DNA of 64,000 nt from Triatoma infestans (GCA_011037195.1 JAAEAF010000212.1:186001-250000), one strand, 5' to 3'; numbered from the stretch's first letter, positions 33,076-44,940 are shown. The notes: generated by a model not told the origin, from the sequence alone. Numbers and translations: made by a program.

Positions 33076-34249
33076 TTTCTATCACCTTTTATTTTCTAAC
33101 ATTTTTCCGGAAACATTTGCTTTAGGGTGTGTGAGGAATCTTAAAGCGCTAAATTTAAATTGTTATTAGAGTTTGTTCACTACTATTGGCGCTACAATTT
33201 AATCACTTCAAGTAAACCTGCCATAACTCTAACTTTGGTATACCTGCGAGATAACTCTATCTCTATATATTAATGTTAGTGCAAGCTTTGTAAAAATTTC
33301 AAGTGTCATTTTCCAATTGCATTAACCTCAGTAAGAAAAAAAAAAGTCTCGCGTTTGTTATTTTTCGTGTTTTGTTTGTTAACTGTTCAATTCGATTTAT
33401 GAATTTTAATGTGGGTATCTTCGTTTCTATTGTGGTATTGATATCAATAAGAAATATATTAACGATACTATAAATATTGCACAGCCATAATATATGTAGT
33501 TAAACTTTGTTGCGATTTATTCGTTTTTTATTATATTGTTCTCACACAAATCTTTTACTCCCTCCTCATATGCAGCAAATAGATATTCTCTTCAAAACAT
33601 TTTTTCGTTTTCAAAATAGATTTCAAAACATTTATTTCTAAAACTCAATTTTTAAAAATTTGATCCCATCGCAATACTTATTCTTAATGCAATGAAAGAA
33701 AAAATAAATAAATTGTTAAAAAAGATTAGTTGGCCGTGGATGTACAACAATATAAAGTGGATCAGGTTAGTGATGTTAGGTTACAATAAGGGCTATGTTG
33801 CTTTATAAAATAACGGTTCTTGTGTTAGTACAATATTGTCATTTATAAATTGTTTTTGTTTCTTTATTGTTTACTTTATTATTATAATGGTGATACAAGT
33901 TTTTCTTCAGATTTTTATTTTTAGTTAATCTAGACCAGACTAGAAAATTCTTCACTTACAGATGAGAATATTTTGGTGACTGCCCTCTTTGATTTTATAT
34001 AAAGAACACGACAATTATTAGACAATGCTTCAAATTTGAATAAAATTTGTCAATTGCAGTTGTTATATAAAGTGGTCAATAAAAAAAGGTGCGCCACAAT
34101 GTTTTTTCCTAGTTTTTTTTTTTAAATTTAAAAATAAACTAGTTTAGGCGTAAGCCTAAACGTTCTGGACCCTTCAGCGTCTCATTAAAATCTTCTCCTT
34201 TTCTTCTAAAAACAATTGATAGCTTTATGGAACTTTTTTTTTTTAAATA
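33076..34249. other. Unassigned A+T-rich sequence
   Basis: A family A 3' end scrap is visible at about 33600-33710 ('aaaactcaatttttaaaaat', 'tcgcaatacttattc'). Nothing else was recognised. Confidence 0.4.
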
Positions 34250-34600
34250 AATCCCTCCAAAAAAAATAATTTCAGAAAATCATTCTTCTTCATATTAAGA
34301 ATTTCCGCAGTAAATATTAGCTTAATATTATAAAGATGATAGGACCATCGACAATGAGAATGAAACGGTATTTTAAAGGAAAACATGATGTTGCAGGTTC
34401 TACAGTATGTGAACTTTGAAGAAATTAGTTGATATCATTTCGCACTACCGTTTGACTTTTTTTGGCCGAAATCTTCGTGTCAGATTACTTATATTACTTA
34501 AACGGAATATCATGTTTGAACTTCCCATGATTTTTCGTTTTTTTTTTTGTCAGATGTTTTGTTCACCTTATAATTCACATTCTTTGGAGTAGTGTTTTTA
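34250..34600 (+). repeat. Diverged family A fragment (forward)
   Basis: It comprises 'aatttccgcagtaaatatt', 'ctaccgtttgactttttt', 'gaaatcttcgtgtcagat' and 'ggaatatcatgtttgaact' in family A order. Confidence 0.5.
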
Positions 34601-35339
34601 GACAGGTATGTTTTACAATTTTTTTAAAATATGGGATCGTAAAACATAAGATTCTTTGCCATCACACAATGCATGCCATGCTGTTTATATGATTAGTAAT
34701 ACATACACTAATTTATATAAAATAAGAAAAATAAATAGTTAAGTAAAAAAACAACTTACCTTAAATCTCTGGGAAGGGTCTTCACTGAGTAATATAATTG
34801 TTTGTAACGTCTATTTAATAATATATAAAATGTAATAGGTAATAAAATTATTGGAAAATACCACATATTTAGTAAACTGAGCATCTTTGGTTTTGGTATT
34901 TGCTTGTATGTAAGATTAGTTTATTTGACCCGGTTATTACTTTCAACTGTGCCGTATAATCTTTACGAATGTTTCAATCAAAGTCATGAATTTGACTGGA
35001 GCGAAGATTGCAGTAGTGGACAAGTTATATATTATCAACGACAAGGCTCCCTCACTCTTAGTCATTCTCTCTTACACACAGTGTCTGGACAGTTGTTTTT
35101 ATCAGTAAAGTAGTGGGGAAGACAACGACCAACAACAGACTAACAGTACGGTACTAGCAAGAGAGGTTTACATGCTGTTCTGTTGTTACCAAGAGCTGCC
35201 TACTCAACTATATTGCTTCGTCTGATTAATTCATAAAACACTTTGCATTATTTATTGTTTCTATTTCATAGTAATGTATAAGCCTGAATGTTTTTTAGTT
35301 TCTCTTACTGTTGAGGAGGAATGTATAAAAGAAGAACAT
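34601..35339. other. Unassigned sequence with one unrecognised ORF
   Basis: On + an open frame of 69 codons runs 34904-35113. No motif is recognised and there is no splice or homology evidence. The surrounding 34900-35230 is slightly less A+T-rich than the flanks. Confidence 0.3.
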
Positions 35340-35650
35340 ATACTTTTCTTTCAGTTTTTGCGATTTTTTCAAAATGACTCCAACAATTTATTTTTAAAGT
35401 CTGCGTTTACCAATTCACCAACCTAAATCCTTACTAGTACGCAATTTATGGAACTGCCATCTATATAATATTTGTCTGAAGAGAAATTATTTATCGGGAG
35501 TGCAAATTTACAGAGTTGTATAATTTTCAGGAAACGGCTTCAACGATTTTCTTTAAAATGGAGTTCCAAATACACAGATACAACGTAACTTATTAACATA
35601 GTTTTTTCTTAATCATTTTTGCGGAAAAATTTATATCTGTTTTGGTTCTG
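35340..35650 (-). repeat. Diverged family A fragment (reverse)
   Basis: 'tgcgattttttcaaaatg', 'actccaacaattt', then 'cgggagtgcaaattta' and 'ggcttcaacgattttc' match module order. Confidence 0.5.
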
Positions 35651-37700
35651 GTGAATCCGCGGATTATGTTCAACTTTAAACTTCTTTTACAAGTTTAGCT
35701 GGTGGCTGACAGGGCGTGCTTTCATAGAATGTGTCACAATCACTTAAATCTTTTGCCTTAAAAAAAAAAAAACTATAACCTCCGTCACTTATGTTTACTG
35801 TAATTGAGTAAATTAATCTTTAGTAAAAATGAAAAACACTTGAATGCTAAAAATTTTATTTAATTTCAACCAGAAAATAATTTGTATTTTAAATCAGAAT
35901 ATTTTTACTTCCGGCAAAAGTTCCAGTGCGACTTCTAACGTGGCGTTTAAGGAAGTCTCATATATGATCAGTAAGATTCAGGTTGGGACTTCCTGCTAGC
36001 CATTCCATTTGCCGAATCCCGACCCAAGTAACTTGTCACCTCCCTAGCTCTGTCGTGGTCGAGCATTGTCCGTCAATTAACACCAAATTAGGCCCTAAGA
36101 ATGGGGCCAATGATATCACATATTATGCTTCTAAGATTTGTAAGATGTACGTCTAGCACTACTAGAAGATATATCTTCTAGCATCAATGAATGGAACATG
36201 AATCAGCACGTTCTAGTTTAGGTTTCATAGTAAATGCCTTCTTAAGACATAAGAAAGACTCCGTTTGCGGTTTCCATCCAGTTTCTGGCATTTCTAACTA
36301 CCATATTTTACTCCCAGTATGCGGCTGGGAAAAACACCTTTCGAGTCTCTTTTAGGTGAAATAGATTTTTATTCAGGTTAATAGAACAAGATTAGATTAG
36401 GTGAGCATTTTGCCATAACAGGGGTTTAATCAACTACCTACTTGTCCTTGATGATTGTGTCACACAATATGTGAATGTCAAGAGCTATTTTTCTGTGGTA
36501 TATGATGGAAAACTTACATTACAAATTACTAAAAAATGTTCATGTATGAAAGTATATTTTACTTTTGAATAATATTTGCATCATAATCTTTAATATATAT
36601 CGGTAATTACCTAACAATGAACACGTATTAAAATAAAACTCCAATATTCACATATATAAAAAAAATTCTATTGGTATATATAAACATTAACTATTTGTAA
36701 AATTCAGTCCTTGAAACGATGATAGATAAAAATTTGTTTTACCTACAAAAAAAATTCATTAAAATTTATAGTTTTTTTTTATTATATCTCTTTAGGAAAT
36801 CTAATTTCCAACACTGGTCTCATTTTTCCAGTGGTCCCATCCAACACTGGTCTCATGAATGAACAAATATGGGATATTCTGTTTTAATTTTTTTTATAGA
36901 TATGTACATATATAATTTTTTTTTTTGATAGCCTTATTATATTCCATTGCTGTTGCATATCATTAAAATAACAAAAATAAACTGCGTAATATACACATAT
37001 TCAAGTTTATCATAAAAATATTTACATACGTACATAAATAAAATACATTATCATTATTAAAATTACCAATCATTAAAATCTATAAATGAGTGTTATTCAG
37101 TAAATAAAGAGACAAAAGAAGAATATTATCTAATTTAAGAATAATAATACTTTCAATACCGTAAGTTGGCAACACTGTCATCAATTTAAAACAGCTGGTT
37201 GACATAATAGTCAAATAGTCTATAGCCAGTGCACGAAATCTAGTCATGGGAAATACGGATATTTTTAGTGAGCTGGCTCATTGGATTAGGAACCGGCTCA
37301 GTTGATACGGTTGGTTCGCGAACCGAATGCATTTATTCTAATGTGTAGTTACTTACTTGTTGGGTGTAGTATGTATTATTTTCAGACATTTTTTCATCTT
37401 TAAGGGAATTTTATCCACATGTATTTTTTTCATTAAAGATAATTTTTTAAATTCTATTTCATTGTTTTACAAAAATTTCAAAAATTGTTTCACACTCTAT
37501 TAAATATTTCTGTTTACATTGTGTGAAAATAAAGGCAGACTACTATAATATATAATGAGAGATACAACAATCAGACCGATTACGAAATCATAATCTCTAA
37601 ACTTATATTTCTTAAAATTATATATAAAAATTTACCAAAACTATTTATAAACAATATACCAATATTTAATTGTTTAGAATGGAAAAAAAATTGTTATATT
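35651..37700. other. Unassigned sequence, about 2 kb
   Basis: No gene or traceable repeat was recognised. A 17-base direct repeat around 'ccaacactggtctcat' occurs at about 36810 and 36840. The stretch 35920-36300 is less A+T-rich but has no recognised reading frame. Confidence 0.45.
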
Positions 37701-37712
37701 GTATTGAAAAAT

Positions 37713-37920
37713 ACTCGAGTTTCCGCGTTAGTGGTTTTGCTAGAAGCCGACGTTTCACCATATTGCAATGAGCTTCTTAAAGATTGTGACATCTTGAAAG
37801 CTAATGGAGCTAATGATTGTTCTAGAAGTCGCAGATCGGAAGGCTTAGTAACGAGTATCAACGGAGGCAGAGATTTTACATAAGTCGTAGGACCAACAAG
37901 GTCTATATGAGCCATAGTTG
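37713..37920 (-). mobile_element. PLE-type terminal segment
   Basis: On the minus strand GAAGCTCATTGCAATATGG, TGAAACGTCGGC, TCTAGCAAAACCACT and CGCGGAAACTCGAGT occur in that order, matching the right arm at 44357-44420. Upstream, to about 37920, an open frame of 73 codons could be the end of the element's protein, but I recognise no domain in it. Confidence 0.5.
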
Positions 37921-38630
37921 AGAATTTCTTTCGTATCTGTCATCTAGCCTAAATCTCGCCATCTGTCAGATTTGTTTCTGTTGGTCTCCTTATAAGGAAT
38001 GTCAGTATATGACTTCAAGGTTTTCAAGCAACCAAGAAGTAAAAACAAATGTGCAAACTGCTCATTACTGCCGCCATAAAAAAAAATCTAATAGAAAGAT
38101 GGGACAAGGAATTATGTCGAAAAATAGGTAAATTGTTAAGATTCATTTAATACACTACATTAAAAATTATCTTTTTTTGAGGTTCTGAAAAAAATTTCTT
38201 TTCCATGATGTCTTAATCTTCACATAGACATGAAGAGTTTATGTATTATGGAATATCCATTGAAACAAATTACCCTAGAATAATGGCCCTATCTGTAATA
38301 AACTATATTATTAAACAAAAGCATTCAAATATTAACCAACATATTCTGAATTTTAATGCTGTTAATGTAATTGTTAACATTAATTTGCTTCAAAAATGGA
38401 ATTTAGTTGCCCTAAACATTAATAAATATATTGGTGTTGGGGATACATGATCGTTCGCAGCACAAACCAGAAATTACTTAAATGTGATTACATGCAATTT
38501 TTACTATATTATTATTTGCCCAAAATATTCTGAAGATGGCCAGGCCTGGGCCGGAACGTAATTAAAGAAAAATATAATATTACTGAGACTATTGTTGCCT
38601 TTTTTTTTTTTACCATTTTCCTTAGTAATA
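37921..38630 (+). other. Unassigned, ending in a hammerhead-like PLE end
   Basis: Most of this stretch is unassigned. At 38531-38566 the motif CTGAAGA, T, GGCC-AGGCCTG-GGCC, GGAACGTAATT has the same layout as the other PLE-type ends, with A to G in the GAAA box. An open frame at 38241-38450 upstream has no recognised domain. Confidence 0.4.
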
Positions 38631-38757
38631 TTTTTACTTTCTCTTACTCCTAGTAAGAGGAAGTATTGTAATCGTGCCAAATTTTCGATATCGAGTTTTC
38701 ATCGGAAATATCCGTTTTGAGGTCCCCTGAGTCCAAAAAAGTGGTTTTTAGCAAATG

Positions 38758-38795
<38 letters not shown>

Positions 38796-39645
38796 TGTAT
38801 GTGTGTATGTGAACAGCATAGCTCATAAACGAAAAATCGTAGAAAGTTCAAACTTGATATTCCGTTTCGGTATCACGATGTGAGCTGACAGTACATTATC
38901 TGTCAAAATTCCTCAACAGGAAGTACCACTTTACTAGTTAGATTTTTTACTTTTTTGCAATTTTCTCAAAAATGGCTGCGACGATTTTCATTAAACTTCA
39001 AACATCAACCATACATACAACTTTTATTTGAAACATTTCTCCGGGAAAATGCATTGAAGGCCACTTTTGGGGGACGTGTGGGGTTAGGTTTCCATCTAAA
39101 GTGCTATTTCAGTTTATTAGACAATTCTGTCATCTAAATAATGTTAATTCGAATTAAATATGTTGTTGAAATTCCGAGTTTCAAAAAAATCGGATAACCG
39201 GAAGTGCGCTTACTTTACCACTTTACTGAATGATTTATTCACTTTTTCGCAATTTTCTCAAAAATGGCTCCGACGATTTTTTTTGAAACTTAGTATTTTT
39301 AGTTGCTAAACATGCAAAGATCTACAAGTTTTATCTAAAACATTTCTCTGGGAAAGTTCTTTTAAGGGCACTTTTAGGGGAGGGGTGGGGTCAGATTTTC
39401 ATCAAAGTGCTATCCTAGTTGATTATACAATTCTATCATCCAAACATAATTAGTTAGAAATAAATAGATGGTTGAAATTCCGAGTTTCAAGAAAATTAGT
39501 AAACCGGAAGTGCGCTTTTACTGATCAGTTTTTTCAGTTTTCGACGAATTTCATTAAATTTGGTACACAAACTATAAAATTCGTCAATCATCATTTTGAG
39601 AACTGGAGTAAGAGAAAGTTGTGTGAGTGTTTCACACCAGATTTT
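38631..39645 (-). repeat. Complete family A copy (reverse), reference copy
   Basis: This is the cleanest full-length example. It starts TTTTTACTTTCTCTTACTCC with the hairpin ACTTTCTCTTACT / AGTAAGAGGAAGT (13-bp stem, 3-nt loop, one mismatch) and continues through 'cggaaatatccgttttgagg' and a (TG)n tract (38762-38789). Two ~300-bp modules follow (about 38945-39240 and 39240-39540), each with 'ggctccgacgatttt'-type and ACCGGAAGT blocks. It ends GGAGTAAGAGAAAGTTGTG and CACACCAGATTTTTT. The 15-mer ACTTTCTCTTACTCC is thus inverted near both ends. It has no coding capacity. Confidence 0.9.
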
Positions 39646-39694
39646 TTTTCTGTATATTATTAGAGGATACCTGGAAAATTAAAGATTGCTGAGT

Positions 39695-39800
39695 GAAGCG
39701 TGCCATCTGTTGCAAATCATTGCAACTTATGTTTCCAATGTAATTCCCAGTTGCTTCTGATCTCTATTGGCAAACTTTCGAACCAATACTGTACACAATA
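39695..39800 (+). repeat. Dispersed repeat, copy 1
   Basis: It shares 'cccagttgct', 'ctattggcaaact' and 'gaaccaat' in order with 43615-43735 ('cccagttgct', 'ctagtggcaaactg', 'gaaccaatt'). The family is unknown. Confidence 0.4.
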
Positions 39801-40370
39801 TTATTGAGCCGTGGTGGAACTAAAGGCCTACATTTTTATACCTGCTAATTCCATATATTACTTGGCACACTTTTTTGTATGTTTCCCGTTGTATATTTCA
39901 TTTACCAAAATATGTTCATTAATAGAAAAACAGATACAGAAAGTAAATAACAAAGCTATATTTCTCTATACATCCATTATAATAAGTAACAGAAATATAA
40001 GAATAAGACTTGTAATATTTCTGTCAAATTCTTGCATTCACTTTTCAGTGTTGCTGGTTTTGGATTATATCAAATTAAAAAAATTTTAAAAAATTTTGTT
40101 GATACTTGAAGACCAATGGAAGTAACATAAAATTAATGAGAGAGATTTCATTCTGCAGTCCTCAATAGATAATGTGGCATGCATCTTATACATATGTCGT
40201 GATCTGATAGAGACTATTAAGTCCAGAGGTTCTGATATGTATTTATTTATTTATTTATACATTGATTCACCACCATGTACTTTCTAAAATTAGTTCATTT
40301 GGCTCGAAATTAATTATGTTTAGTTTAAATTATAATTCCATCTGTATTTAATTTTTTTTTAATACTTGTT
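39801..40370. other. Unassigned A+T-rich sequence
   Basis: Open frame 39811-40089 on + has no recognised domain and is rich in hydrophobic residues, as expected by chance from T-rich DNA. Confidence 0.4.
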
Positions 40371-41232
40371 TTTTTACTTTCTCTTACTCCTAGTAAGAGG
40401 AAGTATTGTAATCGTGTCAAATTTTCGATATCGTTTTCACAGGAAATATCCGTTTTGAGGTCCCCTGAATCCAAAAAAGTGTTTTTAGCAAATGGTCTCT
40501 GCGTGTGTGTGTATGTGAACAGCATAGCTCAAAACGAAACCGTAGAAAGTTGAACCTTGATATCCATTAGTATTACCATGGGGATCTGTCAAAATTCCTC
40601 AACCCGGAGCACCACTTTACTAGTTGTTTTTTTTTTACTTTTTTGCGTTTTTTTCTCAAAAATGGCTCCGACGATTCTCTTCAAACTTAGTGTGTCAACT
40701 AACATACAAAGAGCTACAACTTTTATTTGAAACATTTCCCTGGGAAAATTCATGTAAGGGCACTTTTGGGGGAGGGGTGTGGTTAGGTTTCCTCCACAGT
40801 GCTATTTCAGTTTATTAGACAATTCTGTCTTCTAAATAATGTTAATTAGAATTGATTGTGTTGTTGAAATTCCGAGTTTGAAAAAATCGGATAACCAGAA
40901 GAGCGTTTACTTTAACACTTTACTAAATGATTTTTTCGGGATTTTCTCAAATATGGCTCCGACGATTTCCTTGAAACTTCATATATAAATAAACCTACAA
41001 ATATTATAACTTTTATTCAAAACATTTCTCTGGGAAAATTCATTTAATTTTAGGGGAGGAGTAGGGTTGTGTTTTTCTATAAAGTGCAATGTACAATTTT
41101 ACCATCCAAACAAAATTAATTAATATTCCGAGTTTCACGAAAATTAGTAAACCGGAAGTGGGCTTTTACTGAACAGTTTTTTTCAGTTTTCGACGAATCT
41201 CATTAAATTTGGTACACAAACTATAAACTTTT
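40371..41232 (-). repeat. Family A copy (reverse), end replaced by PLE-type element
   Basis: It has an intact hairpin start (40374-40405) and both modules. It runs to 'ggtacacaaactataaac' and is then cut by the element at 41233, about 70 bp short of the normal terminus. Confidence 0.85.
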
Positions 41233-41410
41233 CATCAGAGACATTTTCTGTGGTAGCCTGCTTCATTTTGTGGTCATCGACCGGTTTCGGGCGTTCGCCC
41301 ATCTTCAGGATGTTTTTCAGACAGTGTGACAACACAGACTTGCACAGAGCAAAGTTAGTTTACAGTGTATAAACTAACTTAAAGTTTAATGCTAGAATTG
41401 AAAGGATATT
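41233..41410 (-). mobile_element. PLE-type end with hammerhead-like hairpin
   Basis: On the minus strand: TCTGTGTTGTCACACTG, CATC, CTGAAGA, T, GGGC-GAAC-GCCC, GAAACCGGTC, GATG, then ATGAAGCAGGCTACCAC and AAAATGTCTCTGATG. CATC and GATG can pair as stem I. ACCGGT is self-complementary, so stem III could form only between two molecules. This is the best preserved copy of the motif (about 41272-41310). Confidence 0.65.
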
Positions 41411-42299
41411 GGTAAGTTCAGCATAAGTACTGCGAAAAAAATTAATTTTTAAATTTATGATAAAAAGTAATAATAAATAACAATCTTTGCATAATTATTG
41501 TTTAAATACCCTTAGTACATCCGTTTTTAAGAAAGAATTATTTCATCAAGCGTTGCTTGATGTTGATGCTGTCCAAACTAGTGCTTTATAGCTGCTCGCC
41601 GGGCAGCGTTGATTGTAAATTGTTAGCGATATTATAGGTTATATTAAAATAAAAAATATGTTTATTGTGTTCGTTAAGGTTTAACGGTAATTTTGTTTCT
41701 TTATTCAGATAATATTATCTTTTATAGAATAAAAATATGCAATAAAATAAATATTAAACAAGCAAAAATCTGGTTGGCTGGGGCCAACTTATTTTTTGCT
41801 TATTTGATTAACAACGGCCAAATATAAGTATATTGATAAAATAAATATTATTTTATAGGTTTATCAAGATGGGAGTTACTGTTGAATACTTGAAAAAAAA
41901 AAATTCTCAATTGACATTACCCGAATAAATTGAAATAAAAAACAAAGGTCGTTCCATTCCTAAGCAAATAGCAATCAGTATATGATTTTTGAAATAACTA
42001 ATTTTAATGAAAAAGTTATTCAAAAATTTTGTAAAACTAAAACTCGAAGAATGGATTTTATATTCAAATAATTTAATTTTTTTATATATATATATATATT
42101 TCAGTTTTTTTTTTTTGGCTTCCTGTACTTTGCAGATCGCCAAATTATTAACTATTTGTTTACTAATTGACATTAATATCAAATATTCATTTTTAATTAT
42201 TTAATTATTATTAATTATTTAATTGTGGGCATTTATATTTTATCAGTTTATATTTATATTGTGTCTATTGTTTATTTATTTGTGACTATTTATATATAT
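41411..42299. other. Unassigned A+T-rich sequence
   Basis: Nothing recognised; (TA)n occurs near 42080-42100. Confidence 0.45.
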
Positions 42300-43270
42300 T
42301 GTAGGCTTATTTACAGATCTATATTATGTTTCTTGTTACTATACTGTGTTTCTATGTTTATGAGTTCTTTCAATGCAAAACTGCAAAAATCTCTAGATTT
42401 TTCATACTTATACGAACTGAATTGCATAACCTTGCTGGGGCATTCTATCACTTTTCCAAAACGTTTGTACCAATATTCAATGCTGGCCAATAATTGGTAA
42501 ATTAAGAGACTAGACACATTCTCTTAAGTGAGCTGACTCCCACCATGCAAACTTTCAATTCATCAGCACGATTATTGGATAGATAGAAGCACAGGCAGTT
42601 TTTAGTTAGATATTGCCCAATTGGCTATGCGTAAGTAACCCAGATGTAGCATTAATTTTTAAAGTATCACTCTTACATGTTGAAGGTGATGCTCGTTGTT
42701 TTAAATAATCCATAGAAATCATCAAATCAGCATCGCACATTGAGGCTACCTGACGACGCTTACATTTACCACATTCTAGTCTCTAGATCTGCAAAATTTT
42801 ACAGAATGTGATTTGGCATTCAGTGTGAGATATTCACCTGAAACAACTCCTATTTGATCTTAAAATATTTTTCTTTTCGTTAATATCTATAGCCAAATTG
42901 CAATCTTTGGTTAAATAAAGAAGCTGATTTGCAAAATAGGCAGCAACTCACAGCACTTGAGAATAAAGCAGCAGCTGCTTGGATTGTATGGTTTCCCTCG
43001 TTTGAAAATATATTAACACCATTAGATTGTATTTTGTATTCAAACTCTCAATAAATATTAGCCTACTCAAAAGAATCTATTTCATATTTTATAAAATGTA
43101 ACAGATCACTTAGTTGGAAATTTCTGCCTGCAGTGTTATTAACCGCTTGATAATTATCCAATAAAAACTGTTTTTTAACATTCCTCACACTATTGATCTT
43201 CATGACCAGGAAACAGTTTAAAATGCAATTATTACTTTTTTTCCGGAAATATGTGAAACATTTATACATA
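42300..43270 (-). pseudogene. Degenerate unrecognised reading frame
   Basis: On the minus strand short open pieces run almost end to end: 43269-43063 (VKKQFLLDNYQAVNNTAG...), then about 43040-42900 (FEYKIQSNGVNIFSNEGN), about 42780-42600 (CGKCKRRQVASMCDADLM), and 42517-42311 (ECPSKVMQFSSYKYEKS). The composition (Cys pairs, mixed charge) looks more protein-like than the surrounding A+T-rich DNA. I cannot name the family. A decayed DNA transposon or host pseudogene is possible; chance is not excluded. Confidence 0.3.
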
Positions 43271-44234
43271 AAGAGTCATTCAATAAATATGGAGCACCAA
43301 AGTGATGATGCGAGTCTGGGCTCTAAGACGAATATGGCAGCACTAGCCACACTAATTTTCCAATCTTTCAGAGATGATTGCATATTAGTGGGCGAGCGTT
43401 GCCAGGAATAGAAGCCGAGGAGTACAGTAGGAAATAATAAAAATATAGTGTTTCCAAATGGTATGGTTCAATATTGTATTGAAATAAATTTCAGTTTATC
43501 TAGATTTAGTAAATATTAAGGACTTTCGGCTCCTTACTCTTGGCTATGCCTATGCCAACTCCTGATATAAAAATTTTAAAGATATACTTTTAAAATGAAA
43601 TACAGCTAAGAAGGGTCTGCCATGTGTTGGCCAGCATTTCGACTTAAGTCGAATATAAAGAAGTTTCCCAGTTGCTACTGCTATCTAGTGGCAAACTGTT
43701 GAACCAATTCTGCCGAACTGATTTTCTTATAACAAAATTTTTTTTCCTACGCCATGACTTTGGTTTTTTAGCCATTCTGCGTCGCGGCCCAGTTTAAAAG
43801 AACTTAGGGTGCGCTGCTGATTGATGTTGTTCGTTTAGTTGGAACCCAGGAGGCACGTGAGAACAATCTCGGACGCGAACAACTTCGCCCCCCTTCCCTC
43901 CCCGTTATAGCAATAGTAGTTTTATGATTTTTTTTTTGTAATTGAATTAAATTAAATTAAATTTTTTTAAACATGTTGCATAATAGAGGCTAAATTCGGG
44001 ACTAGAGCCCCCACCTACCAACCTAACTACAACAAATATTTTCTTGAATCACATCTCTTAATGTGATTCTCACCACATCTAATTGACTACTTTTGTTCAA
44101 AATCACAATTTCCCATGAACTTTTCCTAATGACTTTCTTATACAATTTAGCATTTTTTTTTTTTTTTTTTTTACAATGATCACCGACAGTCCAGACCCGT
44201 AGATTTTTATATGTCGGAAAATTGCTATAAAAAC
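43271..44234. other. Unassigned, with dispersed repeat copy 2
   Basis: 43615-43735 matches 39695-39800. The part 43780-43920 is less A+T-rich than its flanks; a T-run lies at 44152-44172. No gene was recognised. Confidence 0.4.
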
Positions 44235-44420
44235 ACTTGAGTTACCGGGTTGAGACTGTAATAGTGGTTTGCTAGAAAATGTTGTTTCGCCCATATTGCG
44301 ATGAGCTTCTCAGGGTCGTTACACGTTGAAAAAATAATGAAGCACCCATTCGTTTTGCAATATGGGCGAAACGTCGGTGTCTAGCAAACACTGACGCGGT
44401 CTCAACCAGGAAACACAAGT
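44235..44420. mobile_element. 65-bp inverted repeat, PLE-type paired termini
   Basis: The left arm 44235-44299 and right arm 44357-44420 are complementary over about 64 bp with scattered mismatches, separated by 57 bp. Landmarks are CACTTGAGTTACCGGGTTGAG on the left and GGTCTCAACCAGGAAACACA on the right, each also present singly at 2397 and 37713. The right arm holds CAATATGGGCGAAACGTCGG. Confidence 0.75.
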
Positions 44421-44499
44421 ATACCTATTTGTTTGAATTATAATGGAAACAAAGAGAATGATAATTTTAAACGTCCTTTGTCTTACGTATCCATTTCAT

Positions 44500-44940
44500 G
44501 GCCTGAAGATGTTAAGATAAATTTAATGAAACTGGTTGCAAAAAAAAAAAAAAAAATACCTGTGGTCGAAAACAACGAAGAAGGCAATGATAATTTTCTT
44601 AGGATTAAGGCAATATCCTCTCAACTGTATAAATATTTTTTGCTTCCTTTCATTTCTTCGATGTGTGCAGAATATTGAAGAAATACCCCAAATATCTATT
44701 ATCAGAAGCACAAATAAATAATGTAGTAAATAATTCCATTAGGGGCTTCTTAAAAAAAAAAAACAAATAAATAAGTAGGACATACCATCTATCTAATTTC
44801 ACACTGTTTCAGATATGTTGATGATGGACGAATGCTGAAACCGGGCGATGGTCACAAAATGAAGCAGGCTATCATGGAAAATATCTCTGATATTTCCAGC
44901 TCTGTGGACCAAACATCAATAATAATTTTGCCACCTCTTT
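44500..44940 (+). mobile_element. PLE-type 3' segment, copy 1
   Basis: About 400 bp parallels 50786-51221: 'gttaagataaatttaatga', 'gaaactggttgcaaaaa', 'tcttaggattaaggca', 'tttcttcgatgtgtgca', 'gaagaaatacc', 'gaagcaggctatcatgg'. It ends in a degraded hammerhead-like block (GTTGATGATGGACGAATGC, TGAAACCGGGCGATG). Short open frames on + are not shared intact between the two copies, so coding status is doubtful. Confidence 0.65.

Noticed and set aside
34904..35113. A host exon
   Set aside because: The 69-codon frame has no recognised domain and I could not support splice sites or conservation from sequence alone.
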